A DNA stretch of 64,000 nucleotides from Paenibacillus cellulosilyticus (lineage in GTDB: Bacteria; Bacillota; Bacilli; Paenibacillales; Paenibacillaceae), in contig NZ_QGTQ01000005.1 in the NCBI RefSeq assembly GCF_003182255.1, positions 226,454-290,453 of the forward strand, in the 5' to 3' direction. Numbering within the stretch: the stretch's first letter is position 1; each line of letters starts with the position of its first letter. The position numbers were made by a program, and so were the translations under genes. The notes under the pieces are model-generated. The model did not search any database. It saw only the letters and a program-made list of their open reading frames with translations, and was not told the origin of the DNA. Below are positions 37,757 to 46,397 of the stretch, piece after piece.

Positions 37757-38659
37757 ATGGATTTCCGGCAGCTTCGATATTTTCTTGCAATTGCCGAGGC
37801 TGGGCAAATTACGCGTGCCGCCAAAGCGCTTAATATGGAACAGCCGCCGCTCAGCCGGCAGCTGAAGCAGATGGAGCGGGAGCTTGGTGTCACGTTGTTC
37901 GACCGCAGCGGGAAGCAGTTGACGCTGACGCATGCAGGCGAGGTTCTGCGAGAGCGGGCAGAGAGTGTCATTCGCCAGCTTCATGAATCGTTGCAGGAGG
38001 TGAAGGAGGTCGAGGAAGGCGTTTCGGGCTTTCTCGCGATTGGTGCCGTCGTCTCCTGCGTCTCTTTGCTGCCACGTGCAATTGAGCGCTACCGGGAGAA
38101 GTATCCCCAAGTGACGTTCAAAATAAGCGAAGGGGATCATTACCAGCTCGGCGAAGCGCTGGCGAAGCGAAGCATTGAGCTGGTCGTAGCTCGTCTTCCT
38201 TTCGAATTCGCGGAAGAATCGCCTTATGAATATGATGAGCTTCGTCTTCCTTCTGACCCATTCGTTGCAGTCATTCCAAGCAAGCTGCAGCCGGATCAGA
38301 AGCAGTCTTCCATTACGCTTGCTGCACTGGCGGACTATCCGTTCTTAACGCTCAAGACGGACCAGACGATCGGGATGCATAAGCAGGTGATGAGCGAGTT
38401 TCGGAAGAGCGGCTTAACGCCGAACATTATTTGCGAATGTTCCAGCGTCGCGATTATTTTGTCGTTAGTTGCGGCGGGCATTGGCGCGACGGTGCTGCCG
38501 AAGTCGGTCGTCGCCATGTCGCCGATCGATTCGCTGCGTATGCTTCGGATCGAGGATGCCGAGTTCCAGTCGGAGGTCGGCATTGTGTGGCTGAAGGATC
38601 GGTATTTGTCGAAGAGCGCACGTCATTTTATAGAACAGTATACGGACGGGTATGAATAG
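37757..38659 (+). CDS. LysR family transcriptional regulator
   Basis: 300 residues from ATG 37757, after GGAGGTGG (eight upstream codons lack a site). The N-terminal helix-turn-helix AAKALNMEQPPLSRQLKQ (about 18-36) and a C-terminal substrate-binding domain are typical. The divergent neighbour is ilvE, which may be its target; the effector is unknown. Confidence 0.9.
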   Translation: MDFRQLRYFLAIAEAGQITRAAKALNMEQPPLSRQLKQMERELGVTLFDRSGKQLTLTHAGEVLRERAESVIRQLHESLQEVKEVEEGVSGFLAIGAVVSCVSLLPRAIERYREKYPQVTFKISEGDHYQLGEALAKRSIELVVARLPFEFAEESPYEYDELRLPSDPFVAVIPSKLQPDQKQSSITLAALADYPFLTLKTDQTIGMHKQVMSEFRKSGLTPNIICECSSVAIILSLVAAGIGATVLPKSVVAMSPIDSLRMLRIEDAEFQSEVGIVWLKDRYLSKSARHFIEQYTDGYE

Positions 38660-38756
38660 AAGTGTGGAGAGCGTATGCTTCCGATGTAGCTTTTGCTGCA
38701 CATCACACCGTAAATCGGTGTGAAGCTATCGCAAAATCTTGAGAGGACGGGCATTT

Positions 38757-39503
38757 ATGGAATACCGATATGAAGCGGAGCCGCGCAGCTACGAGGACTA
38801 TGCGAGCGGCCGCGTACTGCTCAATGCACAGGGGACGACGGCTTTCCCCGTGAGGCTTGCGAGCGAAATTTATCAGCAGGGTAAAGCATACTTGGCTAAC
38901 AAGGGCCGCACAAGTGGATATACGTTATACGATCCATGCTGTGGCGGTGCGCATTTGCTGACCAGCATTGGCATTCGGCACGGTGGAGATTTAAAACGCG
39001 TGGTTGGTTCGGACGTTGACCAGCGAGTGCTCGATATCGCTGCGCGTAATCTGGCGATGGTGAACCCAGATGGTATGCAGACACGTATCGTACAGCTGCA
39101 AGAGCTGGTGCAGGCATATGGCAAGTCATCGCATCAAGAAGCGGTCGAAAGCGCGGAGCGACTGCTTGCGCTTGTCGAGCAGCGGAATCGTACAGTTGAC
39201 GTGCAATGCTGCATATATGATGCAATCGGTCAGCCATCATCGTCAGCTGTGCTGGACGAGCTTAATGGGCAGGTCGACTTCGTCTTCACGGACGTGCCCT
39301 ACGGCGACATCGTTCAATGGTCTGCCGACAGTGCAGACCCGATCGGTCGGCTGCTGGGCAATCTTATGCCCCGACTGGCACCAGTATCGGTAGTGGCGAT
39401 CGTTGCAGACAAGAAACAGTCAGTTGACCATCTCGCCTTCCGGCGGTTGAAAAAGCTAAAGGTCGGCAAGCGCCAGATCGTATTCCTGGAGCTCAATAAA
39501 TAA
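38757..39503 (+). CDS. AviRa-like rRNA methyltransferase
   Basis: 248 residues from ATG 38757. It resembles AviRa, the 23S rRNA guanine methyltransferase that protects the avilamycin producer. The SAM-binding DPCCGGAHLLT (about 63-73), GSDVDQRVLDIA (about 84-96) and catalytic-loop TDVPYG (about 180) are in the correct order, with the FPVRLASEI segment after residue 30. It may confer orthosomycin tolerance or be a housekeeping rRNA modifier. The start has a weak GAGAGGACGG site. Only resemblance and motif order support the call. Confidence 0.65.
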   Translation: MEYRYEAEPRSYEDYASGRVLLNAQGTTAFPVRLASEIYQQGKAYLANKGRTSGYTLYDPCCGGAHLLTSIGIRHGGDLKRVVGSDVDQRVLDIAARNLAMVNPDGMQTRIVQLQELVQAYGKSSHQEAVESAERLLALVEQRNRTVDVQCCIYDAIGQPSSSAVLDELNGQVDFVFTDVPYGDIVQWSADSADPIGRLLGNLMPRLAPVSVVAIVADKKQSVDHLAFRRLKKLKVGKRQIVFLELNK

Positions 39504-39548
39504 CCTCGGCACTTGGTTGTTATCGCGGCGAATAGGTGTGGTAAATTA

Positions 39549-39620
39549 TCACTTTTTCCTGGAAATCGTGCATTCGCCAACCGATAAGTATGGCAATACC
39601 ACTCTAATCATGTGTTTCAC
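39549..39620 (-). CDS. Candidate 23-residue small protein
   Basis: GTG 39620 lies 10 nt after an AAGGAGG sequence and opens 23 codons ending TGA. Just upstream are a 9-bp inverted repeat (39645-39671) and a TATAGT -10-like element. The peptide is basic at both ends with one Cys. I do not recognise it. The 450-bp AviRa-PBP gap has no other gene. Confidence 0.3.
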   Translation of the reverse strand: MKHMIRVVLPYLSVGECTISRKK

Positions 39621-39644
39621 ATAATTAAAACCTCCTTGTGAACA

Positions 39645-39671
39645 ATTAAGCGATGTTTAGCTTCGCTTAAT
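39645..39671. repeat. 9-bp inverted repeat
   Basis: ATTAAGCGA and TCGCTTAAT are separated by 9 bp, just upstream of the candidate small ORF on the minus strand. Confidence 0.7.
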
Positions 39672-39692
39672 CCTCCGACTATAGTATCCAAA

Positions 39693-39727
39693 CATTAATA
39701 AGCGCGGCTGAGCCGCGCTTATTAATG
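39693..39727. terminator. Perfect 35-bp palindrome, likely bidirectional terminator
   Basis: Two exact 17-bp arms around a single G. GC-rich centre and AT-rich ends would give a hairpin with a U/A-rich base. It lies between the AviRa and PBP genes, which converge. Confidence 0.6.
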
Positions 39728-39834
39728 TTCATACCTAACTAATTATCACGCGCAACAAGTAAGCTTTGACCCAAAGGGTCACGCGACTCCCGCCACGCAT
39801 TGGCATATCCGCGCCTCTTGCCGTCCCACGTTCC

Positions 39835-39900
39835 CCCTTCCGGGGTCCAGGGGTTGGAAACCCTGGGGCCCTCCCTAGCAGGGAGGGTTTGGGTGGGTAG
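39835..39900. repeat. GC-rich palindromic intergenic element
   Basis: CCAGGGGTTTGG-like and CCCTCCCT/AGGGAGGG palindromes are packed into about 65 bp, of the kind that recur between genes in GC-rich Paenibacillus relatives. Function unknown. Confidence 0.4.
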
Positions 39901-39943
39901 AAATCCCGGTTTAGGTAGTAATCTTGTAAACAAAGGGGTCAAA

Positions 39944-39959
39944 TAGGGGCAAGCCCCTA
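39944..39959 (-). terminator. Hairpin at PBP stop codon
   Basis: TAGGGGC/GCCCCTA stem that contains the TAG stop codon, then TTTGA on the minus strand. Weak T-run. Confidence 0.5.
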
Positions 39960-42116
39960 TTCTTTCCACCATCGTTTCAAGTCGCCCCACCATGACTTGC
40001 GCTGCTCCTCTTTCCGTGCATCCGTTCCGGTGCTGCTCGCATCCTCCGCCTTGCTGCTGCTTCCATCGCAAGTTTCTGTCGGCTGCGTGCCGGCGATGAA
40101 TGTCTCCAGCCGTTTATTGTCCTCGCAGCCTTCTCCGGCCAGCTTGCCGGACTTCGGATCGATGTAGGCGCTGACGACCCCTTCGGGCATCGGGAATATC
40201 TTCGGCGGCACCGCCGCGAGCGCTCCTTCCGTGAATGCCGCGAAGATCGGCGCGGCGCGGTGCGCTTCAGTCGTCGTAAGCTGGCGTCCCTTGTCGTAGC
40301 CAACCCAGACGGCCGTTGCCAGCTCTGGTGTATAGCCAACCAGCCAAGCGTCGGACGCCGTCGTTCCCGTCTTGCCGGCGACAGGACGGTTCATCGTCGC
40401 CGATACGCGATGGCCAGTACCGCCGGTATCGAACACACTCTCCATCAGGCTGGTCAGCACATACGCATGCGCAGCATCCACGACCTGTTCTGATTCATGC
40501 TCTGCTTCATATAGAACGTGACCGCTGCTGTCTTCGACGCGCAGTACGGCGATTGGCTTCACGCGTACGCCGCCATTAGCGAATGTGCCGAAGGCGGAGG
40601 CCATCTCGAACGGACTGATCGGGAATGTGCCCAGTGCGAGAGACGGGACAGGCTTCATCGCGCTGTCGATGCCGAGCTTTCTCGCCATGTTAATGACGTT
40701 GTCTGCGCCGACCTGCATGATCGTATTTACGGCATAGATGTTATCCGAGCTCGCGATCGCTTGGCGCATATCGATATAGTCATTCACGTACTTGTCGTTA
40801 TAATTGTGTGGCTCGTAGGTAAGTCTGCCCTCATCATAAGTGAACGTCGTTGGTGCACTCATGAATCGGCTGAGCGGCGTCATGCCGCCTTGCTGCAGAG
40901 CGGTCATGTACAAAATTGGCTTAAAAGATGACCCCGGCTGTCGTGTCGTCGCGAACACCCGATTGTACTGATTGTTCGGATAGTCCCTACCGCCGACCAT
41001 TGCTTTCACGTAGCCATTGCGGGGGTCGATTGCAATAAGCGCAGCTTGCTGCTCGGTATTCGAAGGAATGCCTTCAGCAACTGCTTTCTCCGCTGCCCGC
41101 TGTGCATTGGAATCAAGCGTCGTATAGATGCGAATACCGCCCTCATCGAGCAGCCGCTCGTCAATGCCGAGCTGTCCAACGACGAAGGAGCGGACATAGT
41201 CGCGGAAGTACGGCGCGAAGCTATTGCCGCGAGATTCAGACAACGGTTTGAAGGTAAGCAGCTCGCGATAGGCTTTATCCGCATCCGTCTGTTTAATGAC
41301 GCCGTCATTAGCCATCACCTGCAGAATGGTGTGCTGGCGATCCTTCGCATTTTTCATACTCATATAAGGTGAGTAATACTTCGGACCTTTCGGAATGCCA
41401 GCGAGCATTGCGCTCTCCGCTAGGTCGAGCTCCGATGCATGCTTGCCGAAGTACTGCTCTGCCGCTGCTTCAATGCCGTATGCGCCATGCCCGTAATAAA
41501 TCTGATTCAGGTACATATTGAGGATTTCATCTTTGGAGTAGTGCATCTCGAGCTGGATTGTATAGAGCGCTTCTTTTATTTTGCGTCCCCAGGTGCGTTC
41601 ATGGGTCAGATATAGGTTCCGTGCGAGCTGCTGCGTCAGCGTGCTGGCACCTTGCTTGGCAGACATGTTATGGACATTGACGAGCAGCGCGCGACCCATG
41701 CCAACAGGATCGAAGCCCTCATGCTCATAAAATCTTCGATCCTCAATAGCGAGCGTTGCTTGTACGACGTACGGCGAGATTTGGTCAAGCGGCACAGACC
41801 GCCGATTTTGTGTCGTATGGAATGTGTCAATGACATTGCCTTGCAGATCAAGCATTTCGGAGGTTTGGCTGATGGAGGCAGCAGGCAGTGACTGCACCCG
41901 CAGATAGATTAATAAGCCGGCAATCAGGCCAACGAATAGAGTGGCGCACACGCCAGTTAATTTTATAAGCCGCATCCATCTAGCTCGTCCGTGTAAACGA
42001 GGCCAAATACGTTCGGCAATGATTGGGAATAGAGGACGTTTGCGGCGTCTGGCAGCGGGAGCCTTGCTTCTTGAGGCGGGGCGCCCGGTCAGACGAGTGA
42101 ACCAACGCTTTATCAT
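39957..42116 (-). CDS. Class A penicillin-binding protein (PBP1A/PbpG type)
   Basis: 719 residues. A basic N-terminus and one membrane helix (about 50-70) are followed by a GT51 glycosyltransferase domain with the catalytic glutamate in EDRRFYEH, then a transpeptidase domain with active-site serine in SSFK (about 395), SSDN and KTGT (about 585). A Ser/Asp/Lys tail ends the chain. It polymerises and cross-links peptidoglycan outside the membrane. B. subtilis pbpG sits beside speE-speB, as here, so it is probably the orthologue. Confidence 0.9.
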   Translation of the reverse strand: MIKRWFTRLTGRPASRSKAPAARRRKRPLFPIIAERIWPRLHGRARWMRLIKLTGVCATLFVGLIAGLLIYLRVQSLPAASISQTSEMLDLQGNVIDTFHTTQNRRSVPLDQISPYVVQATLAIEDRRFYEHEGFDPVGMGRALLVNVHNMSAKQGASTLTQQLARNLYLTHERTWGRKIKEALYTIQLEMHYSKDEILNMYLNQIYYGHGAYGIEAAAEQYFGKHASELDLAESAMLAGIPKGPKYYSPYMSMKNAKDRQHTILQVMANDGVIKQTDADKAYRELLTFKPLSESRGNSFAPYFRDYVRSFVVGQLGIDERLLDEGGIRIYTTLDSNAQRAAEKAVAEGIPSNTEQQAALIAIDPRNGYVKAMVGGRDYPNNQYNRVFATTRQPGSSFKPILYMTALQQGGMTPLSRFMSAPTTFTYDEGRLTYEPHNYNDKYVNDYIDMRQAIASSDNIYAVNTIMQVGADNVINMARKLGIDSAMKPVPSLALGTFPISPFEMASAFGTFANGGVRVKPIAVLRVEDSSGHVLYEAEHESEQVVDAAHAYVLTSLMESVFDTGGTGHRVSATMNRPVAGKTGTTASDAWLVGYTPELATAVWVGYDKGRQLTTTEAHRAAPIFAAFTEGALAAVPPKIFPMPEGVVSAYIDPKSGKLAGEGCEDNKRLETFIAGTQPTETCDGSSSKAEDASSTGTDARKEEQRKSWWGDLKRWWKE

Positions 42117-42275
42117 GTGACAACTTCCTCTCAGCTGGTAGCATATCCGGCAATCGCCGAAAGCTTCATTTCCTTAGTATGGAAAAAGTGAGGGTGTGCT
42201 ATTCCTATTTGTGCTGCCATATTGCGAAAGAGATTTCGAAACAACAACAGAATCGTTTTCGCTCAAAAAATGGTG

Positions 42276-42304
42276 TTTACATCATGATTTAACAGTAGTA
42301 TAGT
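42276..42304 (+). promoter_or_regulatory. Sigma-A promoter of the secreted pair
   Basis: TTTACA (42276-42281), 17-bp spacer, TATAGT (42299-42304). Predicted start is just before a cre site. Confidence 0.7.
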
Positions 42305-42318
42305 AACTTACATAGCAA

Positions 42319-42332
42319 CGAAAACGCTTTCA
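42319..42332 (+). promoter_or_regulatory. cre (CcpA) site
   Basis: CGAAAACGCTTTCA reads in the other direction as TGAAAGCGTTTTCG, one base from the TGAAAGCGTTTTCA consensus. It overlaps the first transcribed bases and should cause catabolite repression by road-block. Confidence 0.7.
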
Positions 42333-42465
42333 ATTCTCGGTGAGGAGGGATGCATAACCCGAATGGAAGATTGTCATCTTGGAGCGGACATAGTTGTTCA
42401 ACTATTAGGCTTAAGGACAGTCGAGGCAAGGTTGTATTCCGAATTGAAGAGAGGAAGGATCATTG

Positions 42466-42876
42466 ATGAAGAAGCTTCAATTGCGAGTTGGGTTTTTGTT
42501 TATTGTGCTGCTGTTGTCGTTCAGTTTGACGGCTAATGCCAATCCGGTCTCACTAGTGCAGGTTGCATCTTACGGAGGCTCGTATTCCCACACCATGGAG
42601 AGCGGCAATGGTCATACTTACATTTTGCCTAATGCCAGAACGTCAGGTACAAGCATTACGATCAGCTCCTCGGCGGCTGGTACGATCAAAGGACATTATT
42701 ACTGGAGCTACAACGGCGTGAACCTTGATCTGGGCACATTCACGGCGACAAGCATGACCTACAATACAGGCAACGCCTATTATACCGCTGGTACATTGGT
42801 GCTGGTTCTGGAACGTGTGGATTCCACGACAACGGATTATCCGTCCGTATCGTACACGATTACGTATAACAATTAA
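42466..42876 (+). CDS. Secreted protein, tandem paralogue 1
   Basis: 136 residues from ATG 42466, with GGAAGG before it. A signal peptide of about 25 residues is followed by a cysteine-free beta-rich domain with YILPNA, GTIKGH, TYNTGNAYY and GTLVLVLERV blocks. The adjacent gene encodes a paralogue roughly half to three-fifths identical by eye. I do not recognise the family. Both lie after one promoter and cre site, so expression should fall in the presence of good sugars. Confidence 0.75.
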   Translation: MKKLQLRVGFLFIVLLLSFSLTANANPVSLVQVASYGGSYSHTMESGNGHTYILPNARTSGTSITISSSAAGTIKGHYYWSYNGVNLDLGTFTATSMTYNTGNAYYTAGTLVLVLERVDSTTTDYPSVSYTITYNN

Positions 42877-42895
42877 TCTCCTGGAGGCGATGAAG

Positions 42896-43300
42896 ATGAA
42901 CAAATTAACGACACGCATCGCGTTACTCGTATTCGTCATCGTATTCGCATTTAGCGCTACGGCATCGGCAAGCCAGTCCGTATCGGTCGTACAGAAGGGC
43001 GGCATTTACTACAATACGATTTCGGCTGGCGATGGACAGGCTTACATTCTTCCGAATGCAAGCACGACGGGAACATCTGTAACAATCACTTCGTCGGTAG
43101 CGGGTACAATTAAAGGTCATTTCGAATGGCAGCTGTCCAGTGGTTCGCCGATCCAGCTCAATGCATTTACGGCTAATGCGACAACCTACAATACGGGTTC
43201 GGCTTACTACAGCCCGGGTACGCTTGTGCTCGTACTGGAGCGTGTGGCAGACACGACGGGTGCTTATCCGAATGTCTCGTATACCGTCCAATTTAACTAA
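42896..43300 (+). CDS. Secreted protein, tandem paralogue 2
   Basis: 134 residues from ATG 42896, 8 nt after GGAGG; another ATG two codons before overlaps the spacer. Signal peptide of about 26 residues, then a copy of the same domain with all the same blocks (YILPNA, GTIKGH, TYNTGSAYY, GTLVLVLERV). 19 bp separate the two genes, so they are one operon with a terminator after this gene. Confidence 0.75.
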   Translation: MNKLTTRIALLVFVIVFAFSATASASQSVSVVQKGGIYYNTISAGDGQAYILPNASTTGTSVTITSSVAGTIKGHFEWQLSSGSPIQLNAFTANATTYNTGSAYYSPGTLVLVLERVADTTGAYPNVSYTVQFN

Positions 43301-43313
43301 TGGGAACAACAGC

Positions 43314-43345
43314 AGGCCGCGAGCGCACTCGCGGTCTTTTTTTAT
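43314..43345 (+). terminator. Terminator after secreted pair
   Basis: CCGCGAG/CTCGCGG stem and seven T. Confidence 0.85.
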
Positions 43346-43383
43346 TTGTAACGACTCCATTTCGTCCTAAAGATTTACATTCC

Positions 43384-43404
43384 CTTCATGTTTACAAAAC
43401 ATGA
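43384..43404. promoter_or_regulatory. Perfect 21-bp palindrome upstream of speE
   Basis: TTCATGTTT-ACA-AAACATGAA. It lies 76 bp before the speE promoter and is operator-like, but no regulator can be named. Confidence 0.5.
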
Positions 43405-43479
43405 ATAAAACACGGACGACTATAATTTATGAAGGGATCTCCGCAAGTTGGCAATAAAAAATGGCGCTGGAATAATTGT

Positions 43480-43508
43480 TTGTATTGCCGTTTTGGTTAC
43501 TCTATAAT
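43480..43508 (+). promoter_or_regulatory. speE promoter
   Basis: TTGTAT (43480-43485), 17-bp spacer, TATAAT (43503-43508). Confidence 0.7.
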
Positions 43509-43589
43509 ACAAAAGGAAACATTGACCCTAAGGCAGAATTGTGCGTATAGAGGTGTTTTGAACACGCACTAATAGAAGGGAAGATGATG

Positions 43590-44417
43590 ATGGAATTGTG
43601 GTATACGGAGAAGCAGACGGAATCGTATGGCATTACGGCCAAAGTTACAGAAACGTTCGTGAGCGAGCAGACGGATTTTCAGAAGCTCGACATGATTGAA
43701 ACGGAACAATTTGGAACGATGCTTGTTCTCGACGGCATGGTCATGACGACCGATAAAGACGAGTTCGTTTACCACGAGATGGTGGCACACCCTGCCCTGT
43801 TCACCCATCCCAATCCTGAGCATGTTCTTGTTGTTGGCGGCGGCGATGGCGGCGTTATCCGCGAAGTGTTGAAGCACCCGCAGGTGAAGAAGGCCGTTCT
43901 TGTTGAGATTGATGGCAAAGTAATCGAGTACTCGAAGCAGTACTTGCCGAACATTGCTGGAGAGCTTGCCAACCCGCGCGTTGAAGTCATTGTGAACGAT
44001 GGCTTTATGCATATTCACGATCACAAGAATACGTACGATGTCATCATGGTGGACTCGACCGAGCCAGTTGGACCAGCGGTAAACTTGTTCACACGCGGCT
44101 TTTACCAAGGGATCTATGAGTCACTGAAGGATGAGGGCATCTTCGTTGCGCAGACGGATAATCCATGGTTCAAAGCGGATCTGATCACAAGCGTTAACCG
44201 CGACGTGAAAGAAGTGTTCCCGATCGTTCGTGTGTACTGCGCGAACGTACCGACATATCCGTCGGGCCTATGGACGTTTACGATGGGCAGCAAGCAGCAT
44301 GATCCGCTTGCGGTTGATGAATCGGCAATTCCTGAATTGGATACCAAGTACTATTCTCCGCGGCTTCATAAAGCGGCGTTCGCGCTGCCGAAGTTTGTTG
44401 AGAATCTGGTGAAATAA
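43590..44417 (+). CDS. speE: Spermidine synthase
   Basis: 275 residues from ATG 43590; two earlier ATGs (43584 and 43587) are in frame, but 43590 sits 9 nt after GAAGGG and gives the usual [10 protein letters not shown] start. [10 protein letters not shown] (about 80-90) binds decarboxylated SAM and DSTEPVG holds the catalytic aspartate. It makes spermidine from putrescine. An operon with speB 32 bp downstream. Confidence 0.95.
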   Translation: MELWYTEKQTESYGITAKVTETFVSEQTDFQKLDMIETEQFGTMLVLDGMVMTTDKDEFVYHEMVAHPALFTHPNPEHVLVVGGGDGGVIREVLKHPQVKKAVLVEIDGKVIEYSKQYLPNIAGELANPRVEVIVNDGFMHIHDHKNTYDVIMVDSTEPVGPAVNLFTRGFYQGIYESLKDEGIFVAQTDNPWFKADLITSVNRDVKEVFPIVRVYCANVPTYPSGLWTFTMGSKQHDPLAVDESAIPELDTKYYSPRLHKAAFALPKFVENLVK

Positions 44418-44449
44418 TAGCCTTATATTTAAAGGAGACAACCCCTCTC

Positions 44450-45319
44450 ATGAAAATTGATCAAAAGTATTCCGGCAACGTCTTTATCCTTAGCTCGGAC
44501 GATTATGCAGCTTCCAAAGCTGTAATTTACGGTATGCCAATGGACTTCACGGTATCGTTCCGTCCAGGCTCCCGTTTCGGTCCTGCCCGTATTCGTGAAG
44601 TATCGATCGGTCTGGAAGAGTACAGCCCGTACCTCGACCGCAGCCTCGAAGACATTACATACTTCGACGCAGGCGACCTGCTGCTGCCATTCGGCAATGC
44701 GGGACGTTCGCTCGAAATTATCGGCGAATACGTTGGCGGTCTGCTGAGCGATGGCAAAATGCCAGTTGGTCTTGGCGGCGAGCACCTCGTATCGTGGCCA
44801 ATTTTCCAAGAGGTGTACAAGAAGTACCCGGATCTTGCCATCATTCACTTCGATGCGCATGCTGATCTGCGTGAGAGCTATGAAGGCGAGCCGCTGTCCC
44901 ACTCGACGCCGCTTCGCAAAGCAGCTGGCTTGATGGGCGGCAAGAACATTTACCAATTCGGTATCCGTTCCGGCTCCCGCGAAGAGTTCCAATATGCGCG
45001 CGAGAACATCAACTTCCACCCATTCGAAGTGCTTGAGCCGCTGAAGAAAGTGCTGCCTGAGCTGGCGGGCCGTCCTGTTTATCTGACGATCGACATCGAC
45101 GTACTCGACCCTTCGTGCGCACCTGGTACAGGTACGGCGGAAGCGGGAGGTATTACGAGCAAGGAGCTGCTCGAAGCGGTCCATGCAATCGCACGCTCCG
45201 GCGTTAACATCGTAGGCTGCGACCTCGTAGAGGTAGCGCCGCATTACGACCCGACGGAACAAACGCAAATCGTGGCAGCGAAAGTCATTCGTGAGATGCT
45301 GCTCGGCTTCGTGAAATAG
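44450..45319 (+). CDS. speB: Agmatinase
   Basis: 289 residues. Binuclear manganese ligands are in GGEH (about 106-109), DAHAD (about 127-131) and DIDVLDP (about 208-214). It hydrolyses agmatine to putrescine plus urea and feeds SpeE. Spacing after speE is 32 bp with a GGAG site; a terminator follows. Confidence 0.95.
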   Translation: MKIDQKYSGNVFILSSDDYAASKAVIYGMPMDFTVSFRPGSRFGPARIREVSIGLEEYSPYLDRSLEDITYFDAGDLLLPFGNAGRSLEIIGEYVGGLLSDGKMPVGLGGEHLVSWPIFQEVYKKYPDLAIIHFDAHADLRESYEGEPLSHSTPLRKAAGLMGGKNIYQFGIRSGSREEFQYARENINFHPFEVLEPLKKVLPELAGRPVYLTIDIDVLDPSCAPGTGTAEAGGITSKELLEAVHAIARSGVNIVGCDLVEVAPHYDPTEQTQIVAAKVIREMLLGFVK

Positions 45320-45333
45320 GAGAGCGACAACCT

Positions 45334-45384
45334 AAGCTTCATTCGGATCGGCTAATTGCAGATCGGAATGAAGCTTTTCTTCTA
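45334..45384 (+). terminator. Terminator after speB
   Basis: Long AAGCTTCATTC/GAATGAAGCTT stem and T-rich tail. Confidence 0.75.
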
Positions 45385-45546
45385 TTACTCTTGCTTGATA
45401 TTTGCTCCAATTGCATATGCGAATCTATTTGTACTATTAAATATGAAATAACTCGAACTTGCCTCTTGTGCTATCATTTCTGTCATCAGACTGCTATATT
45501 TCCATTCAATAGTGGGCATGCTGGATACTACGAAGGGGGTGTCCGC

Positions 45547-45801
45547 ATGAAGTTGATGCCAATCTATGAACGGATGGCAGAGCTGCGAATTATTCAGAAG
45601 CGTCGTAAGCTGACCGATTCGGAACGGCTGGAGATGGAGCATTGCTTGGATGTGAATGCAGACCATTGCTTGCGGCTTGCGCAGTTGTACAATTTGTCGC
45701 TGATGGCTTCGATGACCGATGATAAAGAATGGCAGCATGAGCTGTGCCAAGAGATCGAACGGTTCGGCGGTACGCCAAGCAGTAACGGAAGCGGCGGCTG
45801 A
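45547..45801 (+). CDS. DUF7667-like small protein
   Basis: 84 residues from ATG 45547, after AAGGGGG. It is a helical, soluble protein with an RMAELR..KRRKLTDSE beginning and an MASMTDDKEWQHE section near residue 55, resembling a small Paenibacillus family of unknown function. Confidence 0.55.
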   Translation: MKLMPIYERMAELRIIQKRRKLTDSERLEMEHCLDVNADHCLRLAQLYNLSLMASMTDDKEWQHELCQEIERFGGTPSSNGSGG

Positions 45802-45865
45802 TCCTAACGCCATCAAGATGAGTTCCTTATTTCGCATAGAATAGAAGGAGGATTGCCCTGCTGAC

Positions 45866-46390
45866 ATGACGACTGTACATTCCTTCGAGCCCGTCGTTGA
45901 CGAGCGATCTTCTGTGCTGGTGCTTGGCAGTATGCCGGGTGTCCCATCTTTAACGGTGAATGAGTATTACGGCAACCCACGAAACTATTTCTGGCGAGTG
46001 CTCTACGGCTTGCATGAACTGCCGGTGGATGAAGAGTACGAGGCTAGATTGGCCTTTGCCCTGGATCACCATGTCGCGATCTGGGATGTGCTGAAGTCTT
46101 GCACGCGAGAAGGTAGTCTTGATGCTAACATTCGTGATGAAGTGGTCAATGATATTCCAGGCCTATTGCGTCGTTATCCGAACATACGCGCCATCGCGCT
46201 GAACGGTACCAAGGCGCATGATACGTTTAAGCGGCATTTTGGCAAGGCGAAGGAAGTGGCGGACGTTGTCTGCTTGAAGCTGCCGTCTACAAGCCCGGTG
46301 CCGACGAAGACGATGCGCAATCTGGACGACCGTCTAAATGCGTGGCGAGTCATAGAACCGTATTTGCAAAATCCAACGAATCGCATATAA
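45866..46390 (+). CDS. Hypoxanthine-DNA glycosylase (UDG family 6)
   Basis: 174 residues. SMPGVPSL and EYYGNPRNYFWRVL (about 22-45) and LPSTSPV near residue 140 match the deoxyinosine-specific members of the uracil-DNA glycosylase superfamily, which remove hypoxanthine from DNA to start base excision repair. AAGGAGG is 14 nt before the ATG. The promoter of the next operon overlaps its stop codon. Confidence 0.85.
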   Translation: MTTVHSFEPVVDERSSVLVLGSMPGVPSLTVNEYYGNPRNYFWRVLYGLHELPVDEEYEARLAFALDHHVAIWDVLKSCTREGSLDANIRDEVVNDIPGLLRRYPNIRAIALNGTKAHDTFKRHFGKAKEVADVVCLKLPSTSPVPTKTMRNLDDRLNAWRVIEPYLQNPTNRI

Positions 46391-46391
46391 T
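46364..46391 (+). promoter_or_regulatory. Promoter of ywiB-argS
   Basis: TTGCAA (46364-46369), 16-bp spacer, TATAAT (46386-46391). The -10 overlaps the previous stop codon. Start near 46398 places the T-box at the 5' end of the message. Confidence 0.7.
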
Positions 46392-46397
46392 AGATGC

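Noticed and set aside
42350..42466. 38-codon ORF ending on the start of the first secreted protein
   Set aside because: Its ATG is only 1 nt after GAGGAGGG, too close for initiation. A second frame from ATG 42363 has poor spacing and no recognisable product.
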